The translations under genes and the position numbers were made by a program. From Dorea sp. CAG:317 (GTDB taxonomy: Bacteria > Bacillota > Clostridia > Lachnospirales > Lachnospiraceae): a stretch of 43,734 bases of DNA. Shown here in pieces: positions 32,112 to 41,013 of the stretch. The stretch lies in assembly GCA_000433535.1 (NCBI GenBank), contig FR892680.1, positions 52,849 through 96,582 on the forward strand, given 5' to 3'. Numbering within the stretch: position 1 is the first letter of the stretch; the number at the start of each line of letters is the position of its first letter. A model generated the notes under the pieces. It saw only the letters and a list, made by a program, of their open reading frames with translations. It was not told where the DNA came from and did no database searches.

Positions 32112-34610
32112 ATGAAACAACAGAAAATATACGCACGGTTTTTTTCCATTATCTGTGTGATCATTACTTCTGCCCTGGCACTCTTTGCCCCGTGGGCAAA
32201 TCTTGACGGTACACTGTACACGTTACCGCAGCTTCTCCTTAAAGTCACAAAAGCAGGCGGTCCCAACGGCTTTGTAACAAATGGCGATACAGCAGCTTTC
32301 GCCACATACTGCATCACTTATCTGGTGGCTGTACTTTTAATTCTTTATGCCATCTACGGAATCCTTCTGATTTTAGGACGCAAGGTACACCTTCTATGCT
32401 ATTGTGTTTACGGTCTTGAATTTTTTTACTTTACTTCTTATGTTATCTTTCAAGGACATGTCAGCGGCTATGCGCTTCCTTTTACCGGACTTGTAATGGT
32501 CGTCGAATTCCTTGTAGCAACCTACTGTGAACAAAGCAGCGAGATCAATCGAAAATACCGTCTCATGAAGAAGCGGGAAAAAGAGGAAAAGGCCGAGCGA
32601 AAAAGAAGACTCTATTTCCCCGGAAAATATCCTGCCGACTTCTCCCGCGTCATTCGAACAAACTTTAAATACAACTGGAAAAACTATGTTTTATTCATTG
32701 CCTGCGGCACTTTGTGTTCCACATTTCTTACAACCGCGATTGGCATGAATCAACTGCTATCTGCGGTACATTCAAAAGAATCCCTGCTCCTTGGCACCGG
32801 ACTTCAGCAAATTCTTCTCCGGTCTCTGGGACTTATTTTATGTACCAGCGTGCTCGTCACAGCCTTTGTATTTTCTTACTATATTAAGAGCCGAATGAAC
32901 GATTACCGGATGTTCACGCTTCTGGGAATCCGAAGCCGGACCTTATCTTATATGATCGCCGTCGAGTACCTCACAAGCCTCGTTATTTCACTGATCTGTG
33001 GTATGCTCCTTGGCACCGTGATCATTTTTGCACTTCGGAGCGGACTTGCCAGAGAGCTGAATGGCTATGCCGTTTTGGGACATATCACTCCAAAGCTCTA
33101 CGGGCTTTCACTGGCTGCTTATGGCACGATCCTTCTCTTTGCCACTGCCATTAACTACGAATCTTACGTACAGATCCGCGATGCGTTTGGCACTGTTAAA
33201 ACAAGAGAAAAGGAATCTTATCCTCAAAGCTTTTTATTTCTGCTTGTCATCCTCGGCGTCTATCTGGTGTTTGAAAGTATTGCCGGCTGTGATGAGGCAT
33301 CCATTGTAAATATACTGGTATTTTTATTCGGTACCCTCTTTTTGATCAAAGGAATTGCAGCCTACATTATCAAATGGGTACACAGATCGGATTCCATCTA
33401 TTATAAACGGGTTTTATCCCGCATCCCACTGCAGTACCGGTTCAAAAAGACGACACGATACATATTCCTTTTGACAGCGGCTCACATGTTTGTTCTTAGC
33501 ATCTATCTCTTCTACATCGGAAGCAGCTTTGTTGCAGAACCGGTAGCTGAGATACTGCCTTATGATTATGTATTACTTGCACATGAGGAAGATCAGCCTG
33601 CGATTGATGAAATCAGCTGCACAGACGATACCAAACTCTGGCAATATCCTATGGTGCGCTTCAATGTCAAGACCGGCACGTCTTGGGATTTTGTAGCCCA
33701 GCTTGTCAACTATGCACCTCCGGGACAATATATCGGCATCTCCGAGAGCACTTATCAAGAACTCTGTAAGCTTCGGGGCATTACACCGCAGGACTCTCTC
33801 AAGCTTGGTGACCATGAGATTCACCTTGTTCTCCAGCAGGACAGCTCTTATCCCCGCCGGAATCTGGATGCCACACCGGGCGCTACGTTCGAGCATCCGT
33901 TCCTTATGTTGGGACGCCCCGGCGATCCGGGCGAATTCGAGCCGTGGACGGTTACAAGCTATGAAGTATCGAGCCTCACCGGCATGCTGCAGCGAGGCAA
34001 TCAGGAAAACCTCCTCGTCTGCTCCGACGAGATGTTTGACCAGTGTCTCTCACAAGTTCCGGGAGGACCTACAAACCTCTGTTTGATCAACACCGAAAAA
34101 GGTTCCTACAAACAGGTAGACGCTGTACTTCAAAATATTGCAGATGCCCATTCCGACGATGCGCTCTTTGATCTGGATATCAAAGTTTATTACGAAAAGC
34201 AGGAGCTTCTGAAAGACATCACTTCCGAACGCTATTCAAAGGATGTGCTTTATACGTTCGTATTACTGATGTTTACCGCATTATCACTGTTCCTTGTATA
34301 TGCAAAATGTTCGTATGATGCCGAGGATATGAAACGCCGTTATCGCCTCTTCTCCTACACAGGCATCACACCAAAGGATAAGCTTCGCACACTCCGAATG
34401 GAAATGTGGCCATTTACCACTCTGCCTCTTCTTATAAGCACTGTGGGCGCCATCCTGTTCCATCTACGGTATTTCGAAGTTCGAAAATACACAAACGTGC
34501 AGATTCTTGAATATTTAAAAACTGCCGGAGTCATCGGACTTCTCTATATCGCTGTTCAATTCCTGTTCATGGGATGGCTTGTGCGGATGATGAAAAAACA
34601 GATTGATTAA
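32112..34610 (+). CDS. ABC transporter permease with FtsX-type domains and an extra N-terminal membrane block
   Basis: The 832-residue protein starts with about four hydrophobic segments (10-28, 65-90, 92-114, 118-138) before a basic linker (RLMKKREKEEKAERKRR) and then the BceB/FtsX-like core beginning at YPADFSRVIRTNFKYNWKNY (about residue 174). The core has the helix pattern SMxxRMNDYRMFTLLGIRSRTLSYMIAVEYLTS, a large extracytoplasmic region (about 485-700) and a final FtsX repeat (DMKRRYRLFSYTGITPKDKLRTLRMEM). BceB proteins have an extracytoplasmic domain between helices 7 and 8, so this part fits, but the N-terminal block is unusual. Probable role: detoxification or sensing of antimicrobial peptides, an inference. 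Confidence 0.85.
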   Translation: MKQQKIYARFFSIICVIITSALALFAPWANLDGTLYTLPQLLLKVTKAGGPNGFVTNGDTAAFATYCITYLVAVLLILYAIYGILLILGRKVHLLCYCVYGLEFFYFTSYVIFQGHVSGYALPFTGLVMVVEFLVATYCEQSSEINRKYRLMKKREKEEKAERKRRLYFPGKYPADFSRVIRTNFKYNWKNYVLFIACGTLCSTFLTTAIGMNQLLSAVHSKESLLLGTGLQQILLRSLGLILCTSVLVTAFVFSYYIKSRMNDYRMFTLLGIRSRTLSYMIAVEYLTSLVISLICGMLLGTVIIFALRSGLARELNGYAVLGHITPKLYGLSLAAYGTILLFATAINYESYVQIRDAFGTVKTREKESYPQSFLFLLVILGVYLVFESIAGCDEASIVNILVFLFGTLFLIKGIAAYIIKWVHRSDSIYYKRVLSRIPLQYRFKKTTRYIFLLTAAHMFVLSIYLFYIGSSFVAEPVAEILPYDYVLLAHEEDQPAIDEISCTDDTKLWQYPMVRFNVKTGTSWDFVAQLVNYAPPGQYIGISESTYQELCKLRGITPQDSLKLGDHEIHLVLQQDSSYPRRNLDATPGATFEHPFLMLGRPGDPGEFEPWTVTSYEVSSLTGMLQRGNQENLLVCSDEMFDQCLSQVPGGPTNLCLINTEKGSYKQVDAVLQNIADAHSDDALFDLDIKVYYEKQELLKDITSERYSKDVLYTFVLLMFTALSLFLVYAKCSYDAEDMKRRYRLFSYTGITPKDKLRTLRMEMWPFTTLPLLISTVGAILFHLRYFEVRKYTNVQILEYLKTAGVIGLLYIAVQFLFMGWLVRMMKKQID

Positions 34611-34633
34611 CTTCCTATAAGGATTCCAATCAA

Positions 34634-34675
34634 AAAGGACTAATACCAAATTGATCACTTTGGTATTAGTCCTTT
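34634..34675. terminator. Bidirectional terminator between the ABC permease and alaX-like genes
   Basis: AAAGGACTAATACCAAA and TTTGGTATTAGTCCTTT form a 17-bp stem with an 8-base loop, and T/A runs flank it on both sides. It closes the plus-strand permease gene and the minus-strand gene that ends at 34686. Confidence 0.9.
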
Positions 34676-34685
34676 CTTATAATTC

Positions 34686-35840
34686 TCAGATTGTTTCCCA
34701 GAATTCTTTCATCTCTTCTTTTTTCCCACGAAGCGTTCCCTGTACCATTACAGGCTTTCCACCGCCTCTTCCTTCAAAGGCGTCATTCATCATTTTCCCA
34801 ATCGGTCTGACATCCTCTGTTCTGCTGCCGATCACGTAGCGATATCCTTCCTCATCTGTACCGGCAAACACACCGCAGATTTCAGCCCCTTTCTCCAACA
34901 GAAGATTCATAAGCTCCCGCGGTTCATTTCCTGTAAGATCACAGGCAAATACCGCTGTTTTACCGCCCTCTTCTACCGGAATCTCCTGCGCCCGGTATGT
35001 AAGAAGCTTCTGCTTCTGAGAACTGTATGCTCCCTTCAGAGATTCCTGCTCTTGCTTCAGGTGACGTACCGCTTCTGCAGTTTCCAGCTCTTTTGCACAG
35101 AGAAGCACAGAAATTTCCTTCACATTTTCATCTTTTGCATCATAATCCCGAAGCGCCCTTCTTCCACAGAGCATAGTGATACGCTCGCCGCCTTTATAAT
35201 TGATCATATTCACCAGCTTGATCATCCCAATCTCACCGGTGTAGTTCACATGAGGCGCACAACAGGCACATACATCATATCCCGGAACCGTTACGATCCG
35301 AACCTGTCCCTCAATCTCAATCTTACTTCGATATTCCATTTGCTCCAGCGCTTCTTTGGACGGATAGGACACCTCAATCTTCAAATTCTGATAGACCGCT
35401 TCATTGGCAAGCCGTTCTATTTCCTTCAGCTCATCCTTCGTGACCGGTCCGTCAAAATCCATGGTACAGTAATCGCCTCCTAAGTGGAAACCCACATTGT
35501 TGTACCCAAATTTCTCATGGACAAGACCGGAGACAATATGCTCACCGCTGTGCTGCTGCATCTTTTCAAACCGCTCTTCCCAACAGATCCGCGCCGTCAC
35601 ACAGCTTCCCACTTCTATCGCTCTATCGCACCAGTGGTAGATCACTCCCTGTTTTTCATGGACATCCAACACCTTTGCCTCATCAAGTGTTCCCGTATCT
35701 GCATACTGTCCGCCGCCTTCCGGGAAAAATACTGTCTGATCCAGCACAATCTCATAATGATTCTTCTTCTCTTCGCAGGCAAGAACTTCCCCCGTACATT
35801 CTGTCCGGTGACTGTCCTTGTAAAATAATTTTTCTGTCAT
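34686..35840 (-). CDS. Alanyl-tRNA editing protein, AlaX-L type with DHHA1 domain
   Basis: The 384-residue protein has the editing-domain features FFPEGGGQYADTGTL, the zinc site QQHSGEHIVSGLVHEKFG and the second part CACCAPHVNYTGEIGMI, followed by a coiled region (KQEQESLKGAYSSQKQK) and a C-terminal DHHA1-like RGGGKPVMVQGTLRG. Such proteins hydrolyse mischarged Ser-tRNA(Ala) or Gly-tRNA(Ala) in trans. That activity could matter in a glycine-rich metabolism. It follows argS on the same strand after 43 bases, so the two are likely co-transcribed. Confidence 0.9.
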   Translation of the reverse strand: MTEKLFYKDSHRTECTGEVLACEEKKNHYEIVLDQTVFFPEGGGQYADTGTLDEAKVLDVHEKQGVIYHWCDRAIEVGSCVTARICWEERFEKMQQHSGEHIVSGLVHEKFGYNNVGFHLGGDYCTMDFDGPVTKDELKEIERLANEAVYQNLKIEVSYPSKEALEQMEYRSKIEIEGQVRIVTVPGYDVCACCAPHVNYTGEIGMIKLVNMINYKGGERITMLCGRRALRDYDAKDENVKEISVLLCAKELETAEAVRHLKQEQESLKGAYSSQKQKLLTYRAQEIPVEEGGKTAVFACDLTGNEPRELMNLLLEKGAEICGVFAGTDEEGYRYVIGSRTEDVRPIGKMMNDAFEGRGGGKPVMVQGTLRGKKEEMKEFWETI

Positions 35841-35883
35841 TCTATCATTCCTTATTTTCCATCAAGCACAGCTTGACTCTATC

Positions 35884-37650
35884 CTACATTCTCTCCGGCG
35901 CTTTAAAGCCAAGCATATCGATGCACTCTTCCAGCACTTCTTTTGTAAGGTTCAGAAGCGCAATATAGCTCTTCTTCTTTGTCTCATCCTCTTCGGAGAG
36001 AATCTTCGTCTCATGGTAGAAACGGTTAAATGCATTAGACAATTCGTAAATATACGCACAAATCTTATGCGGAGCCAGCTCTTCATAAGCATTTTCAATA
36101 ACTTCGTTATATTTAGCAACTTCCAGCATCAATGCCTTCTCACTGTCACTTTTTGCTGCCGTCATTGTAAGACCTGCAGCCTCTTTGCCCTCTGCCTGAT
36201 ATTTATTTAAAATGGATTTGATACGCACGATCGTATATAAAATATACGGTCCTGTATTTCCTTCAAAGGAAGTAAAGCGATCCACGTCAAAAATATAATC
36301 TTTGGATGCCTGATTGGACAGATCTCCGTATCGAATTGCGGAAAGTCCTACAATCTTCGCAGTCTCTTTTGCTTCTTCCTCTTCTACGGTTCGATTATCT
36401 GTGATCTTCTTATACATCTCTTCCTCGATCTCAGCGATCAGACTCTCAAGACGCATCACACCGCCTTCTCTTGTCTTAAATGGTTTTCCGTCTTTTCCAT
36501 TCATCGTGCCAAATCCAAGGAAGGAAAGTTTGGTGTCTTCCGGCACGATTCCTGTCTTCTTAGCAGCGCGGAACACCTGAACAAAATGCAGCTCCTGACG
36601 CTTGTCCACCACATAGATTATATGGTTCGGATGATAATCCTGCTCTCTCTGAATCAGTGTTGCAAGATCCGTTGTTCCGTAGAGAGAAGCGCCGTCTGAT
36701 TTCTGGATCATACACGGTGGAATCTCCTTCGTATCCGTCTCCTCCTGAACATCAATGACGAGCGCACCCTGATCCTCATGTGCATACCCTTTTTCTTTCA
36801 ACTCCCTGATCATATCCGGAATGTAAGGCTGCGCGTCAGATTCGCCCTTCCAGAGATCAAATTCCACATTCAGATTCTGGTAGTTTTTCTTAAGATCGGC
36901 TACTGATACACTCATAATGTGCTTCCATATTGCAGTATATCCTCTGTGACCGTTCTGCAAAAGATACGTCGCATGCAATGCTTCTTCTCTATAAGCCTCG
37001 TCCTCTTTCGCCTTCGTGCTAGCTGTCGGATAGATTTCTTCCAGCTCTCCAATCGTAAATGGAGCTTCTACCGGATATTCTCCTTCAAAATCCTCCTGAA
37101 AATACGGAAGTTCCGGCTGTCTCTTCTTAAGCTCAGTCACGATCAGTCCCATCTGATACCCCCAGTCTCCCAAGTGAATATCTCCAAGCACTGTGTGTCC
37201 CATCTTTCTTGCAATACGCTTCACGCTCTCTCCGATAACCGCAGAACGAAGATGTCCTACATGGAGCGGTTTTGCTACATTTGGTCCGCCGTAGTCCACA
37301 AGAATCGTTTTTGGCTCTTTCGCCTGTTCGATTCCATGATTATCACAGGTCTTCATGGCATTTAAGTATTCTGCCACTGCATCTTTGTCTGCTTTTATAT
37401 TAATAAATCCAGGATTTACCGCTTCGATTTCTGCAATATATGTCTTATCTGTAAGGTTAGCGATCACGTCATTTGCAATCATGATCGGCGCCTTCTTATA
37501 TACCTTGGCTCCTGCCATGGCACCATTACACTGGTATTCACACAGGTCCGGACGATTCGAAATAGTCACTCTTGCATAAGAACGGTCATATCCTGCCTTC
37601 TCAAATGCCATCCCCATCTCCTGCTCGATCAAATCTATGATTTTCTTCAT
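35884..37650 (-). CDS. argS: Arginyl-tRNA synthetase
   Basis: The start at ATG 37650 has GAGGAGG upstream. The 588-residue class I enzyme has the signature PNVAKPLHVGHLRSAVIGE (HVGH motif), the N-terminal add-on domain, IYVVDKRQELHFVQVF and GFGTMNGKDGKPFKTREGG in place of a canonical KMSKS (usual for ArgS), then the anticodon-binding helix bundle with YNEVIENAYEELAPHKICAYIYELSNAFNRFYHETKIL. It charges tRNA-Arg. It has its own promoter and is probably followed by the AlaX-like gene. Confidence 0.96.
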   Translation of the reverse strand: MKKIIDLIEQEMGMAFEKAGYDRSYARVTISNRPDLCEYQCNGAMAGAKVYKKAPIMIANDVIANLTDKTYIAEIEAVNPGFINIKADKDAVAEYLNAMKTCDNHGIEQAKEPKTILVDYGGPNVAKPLHVGHLRSAVIGESVKRIARKMGHTVLGDIHLGDWGYQMGLIVTELKKRQPELPYFQEDFEGEYPVEAPFTIGELEEIYPTASTKAKEDEAYREEALHATYLLQNGHRGYTAIWKHIMSVSVADLKKNYQNLNVEFDLWKGESDAQPYIPDMIRELKEKGYAHEDQGALVIDVQEETDTKEIPPCMIQKSDGASLYGTTDLATLIQREQDYHPNHIIYVVDKRQELHFVQVFRAAKKTGIVPEDTKLSFLGFGTMNGKDGKPFKTREGGVMRLESLIAEIEEEMYKKITDNRTVEEEEAKETAKIVGLSAIRYGDLSNQASKDYIFDVDRFTSFEGNTGPYILYTIVRIKSILNKYQAEGKEAAGLTMTAAKSDSEKALMLEVAKYNEVIENAYEELAPHKICAYIYELSNAFNRFYHETKILSEEDETKKKSYIALLNLTKEVLEECIDMLGFKAPERM

Positions 37651-37702
37651 GTCTTTCCTCCTCAAAATCTGTAAACCTTTTTCTTCTTCAGCGTTATCTT
37701 TT

Positions 37703-37731
37703 ATTTTAACACAAGAAAAACCCGCTCACAA
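37703..37731 (-). promoter_or_regulatory. argS promoter
   Basis: TTGTGA (37731-37726), a 17-base spacer and TAAAAT (37708-37703), about 55 bases ahead of the argS ATG. Confidence 0.55.
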
Positions 37732-37733
37732 GC

Positions 37734-38480
37734 TTAAACTTCAATGATCACAGCTCCCATTTCATTAAGAAGCTTCCGGTCTTTTTCCGTGAATTTCTGA
37801 TCTGTCACTACTCCGGTATAATCCCCCAGACAATTTACCTTTGCCATTGCCTGCTTCTCGAACTTCGAATGATCTACTGCAAGATAAGCTTTTCTGCATT
37901 GTTTTGGCGTCTCTCGTTTTACTCTCATCTTCTCAATCGTCGGTGTCGTAACTTCAAAGGCATCGTTGATAGACGCCGCTCCGAAAAATCCCAGATCAAA
38001 TTTGAAATCTGCCAGCATCTCTGCTGCATATCTGCCAAACATACTTCCCGTGGACTTCTGTACTCTTCCTCCGCAGATAAACAGTTCCGGCTCTCCGTCT
38101 TCCAACAATCTTGCAATCTCAAGATCATTGGTAACAATGAGCGTATTCTTAATCCCTTTAATTCTCTTGGCGATCTCATAAGTAGTTGTCCCCGCATCCA
38201 GAAAAATAATATCTCCTTCTGATACAAACGAAGCACACATTCCGGCAATCTTTTCCTTCTCATTCTTATTGCTTGTCTGTTTTTGTGCATAGTTTTCTTC
38301 CTGCTTTGCCACCGCTCCGCCATGACAACGCTCCAGCTTCCCTTCTTCCTGAAGCTTCACCAGATCTCTTCGTATCGTCATTGCACTAACCTTTAATTCA
38401 GACGCCAGCTCTTCAACCTGAACGCTTCCTTTTCTCTCCGTCATTTCTATAATCTTGGACTGTCTTTCTGCCGCCAGCAT
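37734..38480 (-). CDS. DeoR family transcriptional regulator
   Basis: The start at ATG 38480 has AGAGGTG ahead; a longer frame overlaps the upstream terminator. The 248-residue protein has the N-terminal DeoR helix-turn-helix (LAAERQSKIIEMTERKGSVQVEELASELKVSAMTIRRDLVKLQEEGKLERCHGGA, in pieces) and the sugar-phosphate sensing domain with DAGTTTYEIA and LFICGGRVQK. It is the last gene of the tetronate locus and probably its repressor. A phosphorylated intermediate is the likely effector, by family analogy. Confidence 0.92.
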   Translation of the reverse strand: MLAAERQSKIIEMTERKGSVQVEELASELKVSAMTIRRDLVKLQEEGKLERCHGGAVAKQEENYAQKQTSNKNEKEKIAGMCASFVSEGDIIFLDAGTTTYEIAKRIKGIKNTLIVTNDLEIARLLEDGEPELFICGGRVQKSTGSMFGRYAAEMLADFKFDLGFFGAASINDAFEVTTPTIEKMRVKRETPKQCRKAYLAVDHSKFEKQAMAKVNCLGDYTGVVTDQKFTEKDRKLLNEMGAVIIEV

Positions 38481-38495
38481 ATTTTCACCTCTATC

Positions 38496-38531
38496 AAAAA
38501 AATATACAGTGGGAAAACTTCCCACTGTATA
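38496..38531 (-). terminator. Terminator between the permease gene and the DeoR gene
   Basis: TATACAGTGGGAA and TTCCCACTGTATA form a 13-bp stem with an AAC loop; on the minus strand seven T follow. It lies between the permease stop (38545) and the regulator start (38480), so the regulator would be made by partial read-through or from an unseen promoter. Confidence 0.88.
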
Positions 38532-38544
38532 TAATACTATCTTA

Positions 38545-39957
38545 TTACATGAAGATATTCAATACCAGAACTTCTACAACACCCACTGCCCATGCAATCG
38601 TAGATGTCACAGACCATACTCTCAACTGATCTTTCGCCTCGCTTACTCCAAGAGTTCTGTTTACCACCCAGAAGTAGCTGTCGTTGAAGTATCCAAAGAA
38701 CAGAGAACCTACACAACATGCAATTGCTCCAAGAAGCGGACTTGCTCCTGATGCAATGATGATCGGTGCAGAAATACTTGCTGCTGTTGTCATTGCAACT
38801 GTTCCGGAACCCTGAATGAAACGCATTGCTGTAGAGATCAGTAACGGAAGAACAACGATCGGAATTGCTGTCTGTGCAAGACCTTCTGCCATGAAGTTAC
38901 CAAGACCGGAATCTTTAATAATCTGTCCAAGAGCTCCGCCTCCACCAGTAACCAGCATGATGATACCTGCAGACATCATACCTTTTTCCATTTCGCTAAG
39001 ACATGTGTGTCTGTCTAACTTTCTTCCAAGTGTGAAGATTGCTACTAAAAGACCGATACCAACTGCAACGATTGGCTGTCCAAGGAAGATCAGGATTTCC
39101 ATGATACCTGTTGTTGCGCCGACTGCCGTTGCAACGGTGTTGATCAGGATTAATACGATTGGAACTAATAATGGCATAAAGGATTCTAACGCTCCCGGCA
39201 CACCACTCATATCCATTGCAAATGCTCCGTCGTAATCCGGCTCACGATATGGAGCTTCTACAACCTCTCCATCCTCGTTCGGAATGCGATAATATTTCTT
39301 TGATAAGTACAGTCTTGAATATGCGATACATGCAATTGTCATTGGAAGTGCAAGAATAATTGTCAAAAGAATAAAGCTTCCTACATCAATTCCAAAGATA
39401 CCGCAGACTCCAAGCGGGCCAGGTGTTGGCGGTACTAAGGAGTGTGTAATAACAAGTCCTGCTGCCAGTGCCACACCAAGTCCGATGAAAGACTTCTTAG
39501 TTGCTCTGGAGATAGCCTTTGCGATCGGCGCAAGCACTACGAATCCAGAATCACAGAAAATCGGAATAGATACAAGGAATCCTGTCAGCGCCAGAGCTTC
39601 CTCTTCTCTCTTCTTACCAAACAGTTTCAAGAATGTATAAGCCATTCTCTTTGCTGCTCCGGTCACCTCAAAGATCTGTCCCATCATAACACCGAAACCA
39701 ATGATAATACCGATACTTCCAAGTGTTCCACCAAACCCTGATGTGATCGAATTGATAATACCAAACGTCTTCTCAACGCCATCCACTTCAATCGTTGTGT
39801 TGAGTAACGGCATACCGCCGACAACTCCAACAATCACTGTACAGATAATCAATGCCAGAAATGCCTGTACCTTTGTTTTCAATACCAAGAATATCAGGAC
39901 TGCAATACCAATTGCCAGACCAATTAACATTCTCTCTCCACTAAGCCCGTTTACCAT
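38545..39957 (-). CDS. GntP family sugar acid:H+ symporter
   Basis: The 470-residue protein has about 12-14 hydrophobic segments and the GntP family motifs AFLALIICTVIVGVVGGMPL, GFVVLAPIAKAISR, VTGGGGALGQIIKDSG and FGYFNDSYFWVVNRTLG. GntP members import gluconate and related sugar acids; next to DUF1537 and PdxA2 genes a four-carbon acid (threonate or erythronate) is more likely. The start ATG 39957 has GGAGG seven bases upstream; an internal ATG nine codons on also has GGAG. It follows pdxA2 after 27 bases. Confidence 0.92.
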   Translation of the reverse strand: MVNGLSGERMLIGLAIGIAVLIFLVLKTKVQAFLALIICTVIVGVVGGMPLLNTTIEVDGVEKTFGIINSITSGFGGTLGSIGIIIGFGVMMGQIFEVTGAAKRMAYTFLKLFGKKREEEALALTGFLVSIPIFCDSGFVVLAPIAKAISRATKKSFIGLGVALAAGLVITHSLVPPTPGPLGVCGIFGIDVGSFILLTIILALPMTIACIAYSRLYLSKKYYRIPNEDGEVVEAPYREPDYDGAFAMDMSGVPGALESFMPLLVPIVLILINTVATAVGATTGIMEILIFLGQPIVAVGIGLLVAIFTLGRKLDRHTCLSEMEKGMMSAGIIMLVTGGGGALGQIIKDSGLGNFMAEGLAQTAIPIVVLPLLISTAMRFIQGSGTVAMTTAASISAPIIIASGASPLLGAIACCVGSLFFGYFNDSYFWVVNRTLGVSEAKDQLRVWSVTSTIAWAVGVVEVLVLNIFM

Positions 39958-39984
39958 AGTAGACCTCCTCTTTTTCCTTTTTTA

Positions 39985-40983
39985 CTATTTTATAAAGTTT
40001 GGTGCATATTTTGCCGCCAGTAAAATAGCTTCGATCATGCTGACTGCACTTACGATTCCTTTTCCCGCAATGTCGAATGCCGTTCCGTGATCTACGGAAG
40101 TCCGTAAGATCGGCATTCCATTTGTAATCGCAATGGTCTTCTCAAAGTCCAGCGTTTTCGTTGCGATGTGTCCCTGATCATGATACAGCGATAATACACT
40201 ATTATATCTGCCCTGCGCTGCCTGATGGAACACGGAATCCGCCCCAATCGGCCCTACAACCTGATATCCTTCTGCCTGAAGCTCCTCGATAGCCGGCATA
40301 ATTTCATTGACTTCTTCCCATCCAAAAAGCCCATGCTCGCCGCTGTGAGGATTCAATCCGGCAATCGCCATTGTTCCGTCTGTCACACCAAGTTTCTCAA
40401 GAGCTTTCATACAACGCTTCACATAATCAATAATTCTGTCTTTCGTGATCATGTCCAGCATTTCTCTTAAAGACACATGTCTTGTCAGGAAGAACACGCG
40501 CATTCCGTTCGTCTCAAACATCGTCAACGGATCTTCTGTCCCCGTAAGTGCTCCGAAGATCTCTGTGTGTCCGATGTAGTTGATACCACCCGCACGTAAG
40601 GATTCTTTGTTGATCGGTGTCGTTGCAACAGCATCTACTTTGCCTTCATTGGCAAGCTCAATACACTTTGCAATATATTCATATGCGGCTTTACCGCACA
40701 TTCCATTGACTTTGCCAAATTCAAATTTGGCCATGTCAACATTGCCAAGATCAATAAGGTTCAAGATTCCCTTACGGTAATCTCCCTCTTCTGCCTCTGA
40801 GATCACATGGACAGTCAAATCTACACCGACAATCTTGATTGCATTCTCAATAATCGTCTTATCTCCAACGATTACACAATCCGCCGCCTCAAACACTTCC
40901 TCAGATGCAACAGATTTTGCTACAATCTCCGGTCCGACTCCTGCCGGATCTCCAATAGGTACTGCGATTAATGGTTTTTTCAT
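39985..40983 (-). CDS. pdxA2: 4-hydroxythreonine-4-phosphate dehydrogenase family protein, PdxA2 type
   Basis: The 332-residue protein has the PdxA layout: PIGDPAGVGPEIVAKS, TTPINKESLRAGGINYIGHTE, FFLTRHVSLREML, AGLNPHSGEHGLFG and SLYHDQGHIATK, which include the metal-binding histidines. The association with a DUF1537 kinase and GntP points to PdxA2, which oxidatively decarboxylates D-threonate/D-erythronate 4-phosphate to dihydroxyacetone phosphate and CO2, rather than vitamin B6 synthesis. This assignment rests on context; the family members are otherwise very alike. It is 30 bases after the kinase gene. Confidence 0.88.
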   Translation of the reverse strand: MKKPLIAVPIGDPAGVGPEIVAKSVASEEVFEAADCVIVGDKTIIENAIKIVGVDLTVHVISEAEEGDYRKGILNLIDLGNVDMAKFEFGKVNGMCGKAAYEYIAKCIELANEGKVDAVATTPINKESLRAGGINYIGHTEIFGALTGTEDPLTMFETNGMRVFFLTRHVSLREMLDMITKDRIIDYVKRCMKALEKLGVTDGTMAIAGLNPHSGEHGLFGWEEVNEIMPAIEELQAEGYQVVGPIGADSVFHQAAQGRYNSVLSLYHDQGHIATKTLDFEKTIAITNGMPILRTSVDHGTAFDIAGKGIVSAVSMIEAILLAAKYAPNFIK

Positions 40984-41013
40984 AATGTCTCATCCTTTCT
41001 TGATAACTATAGA

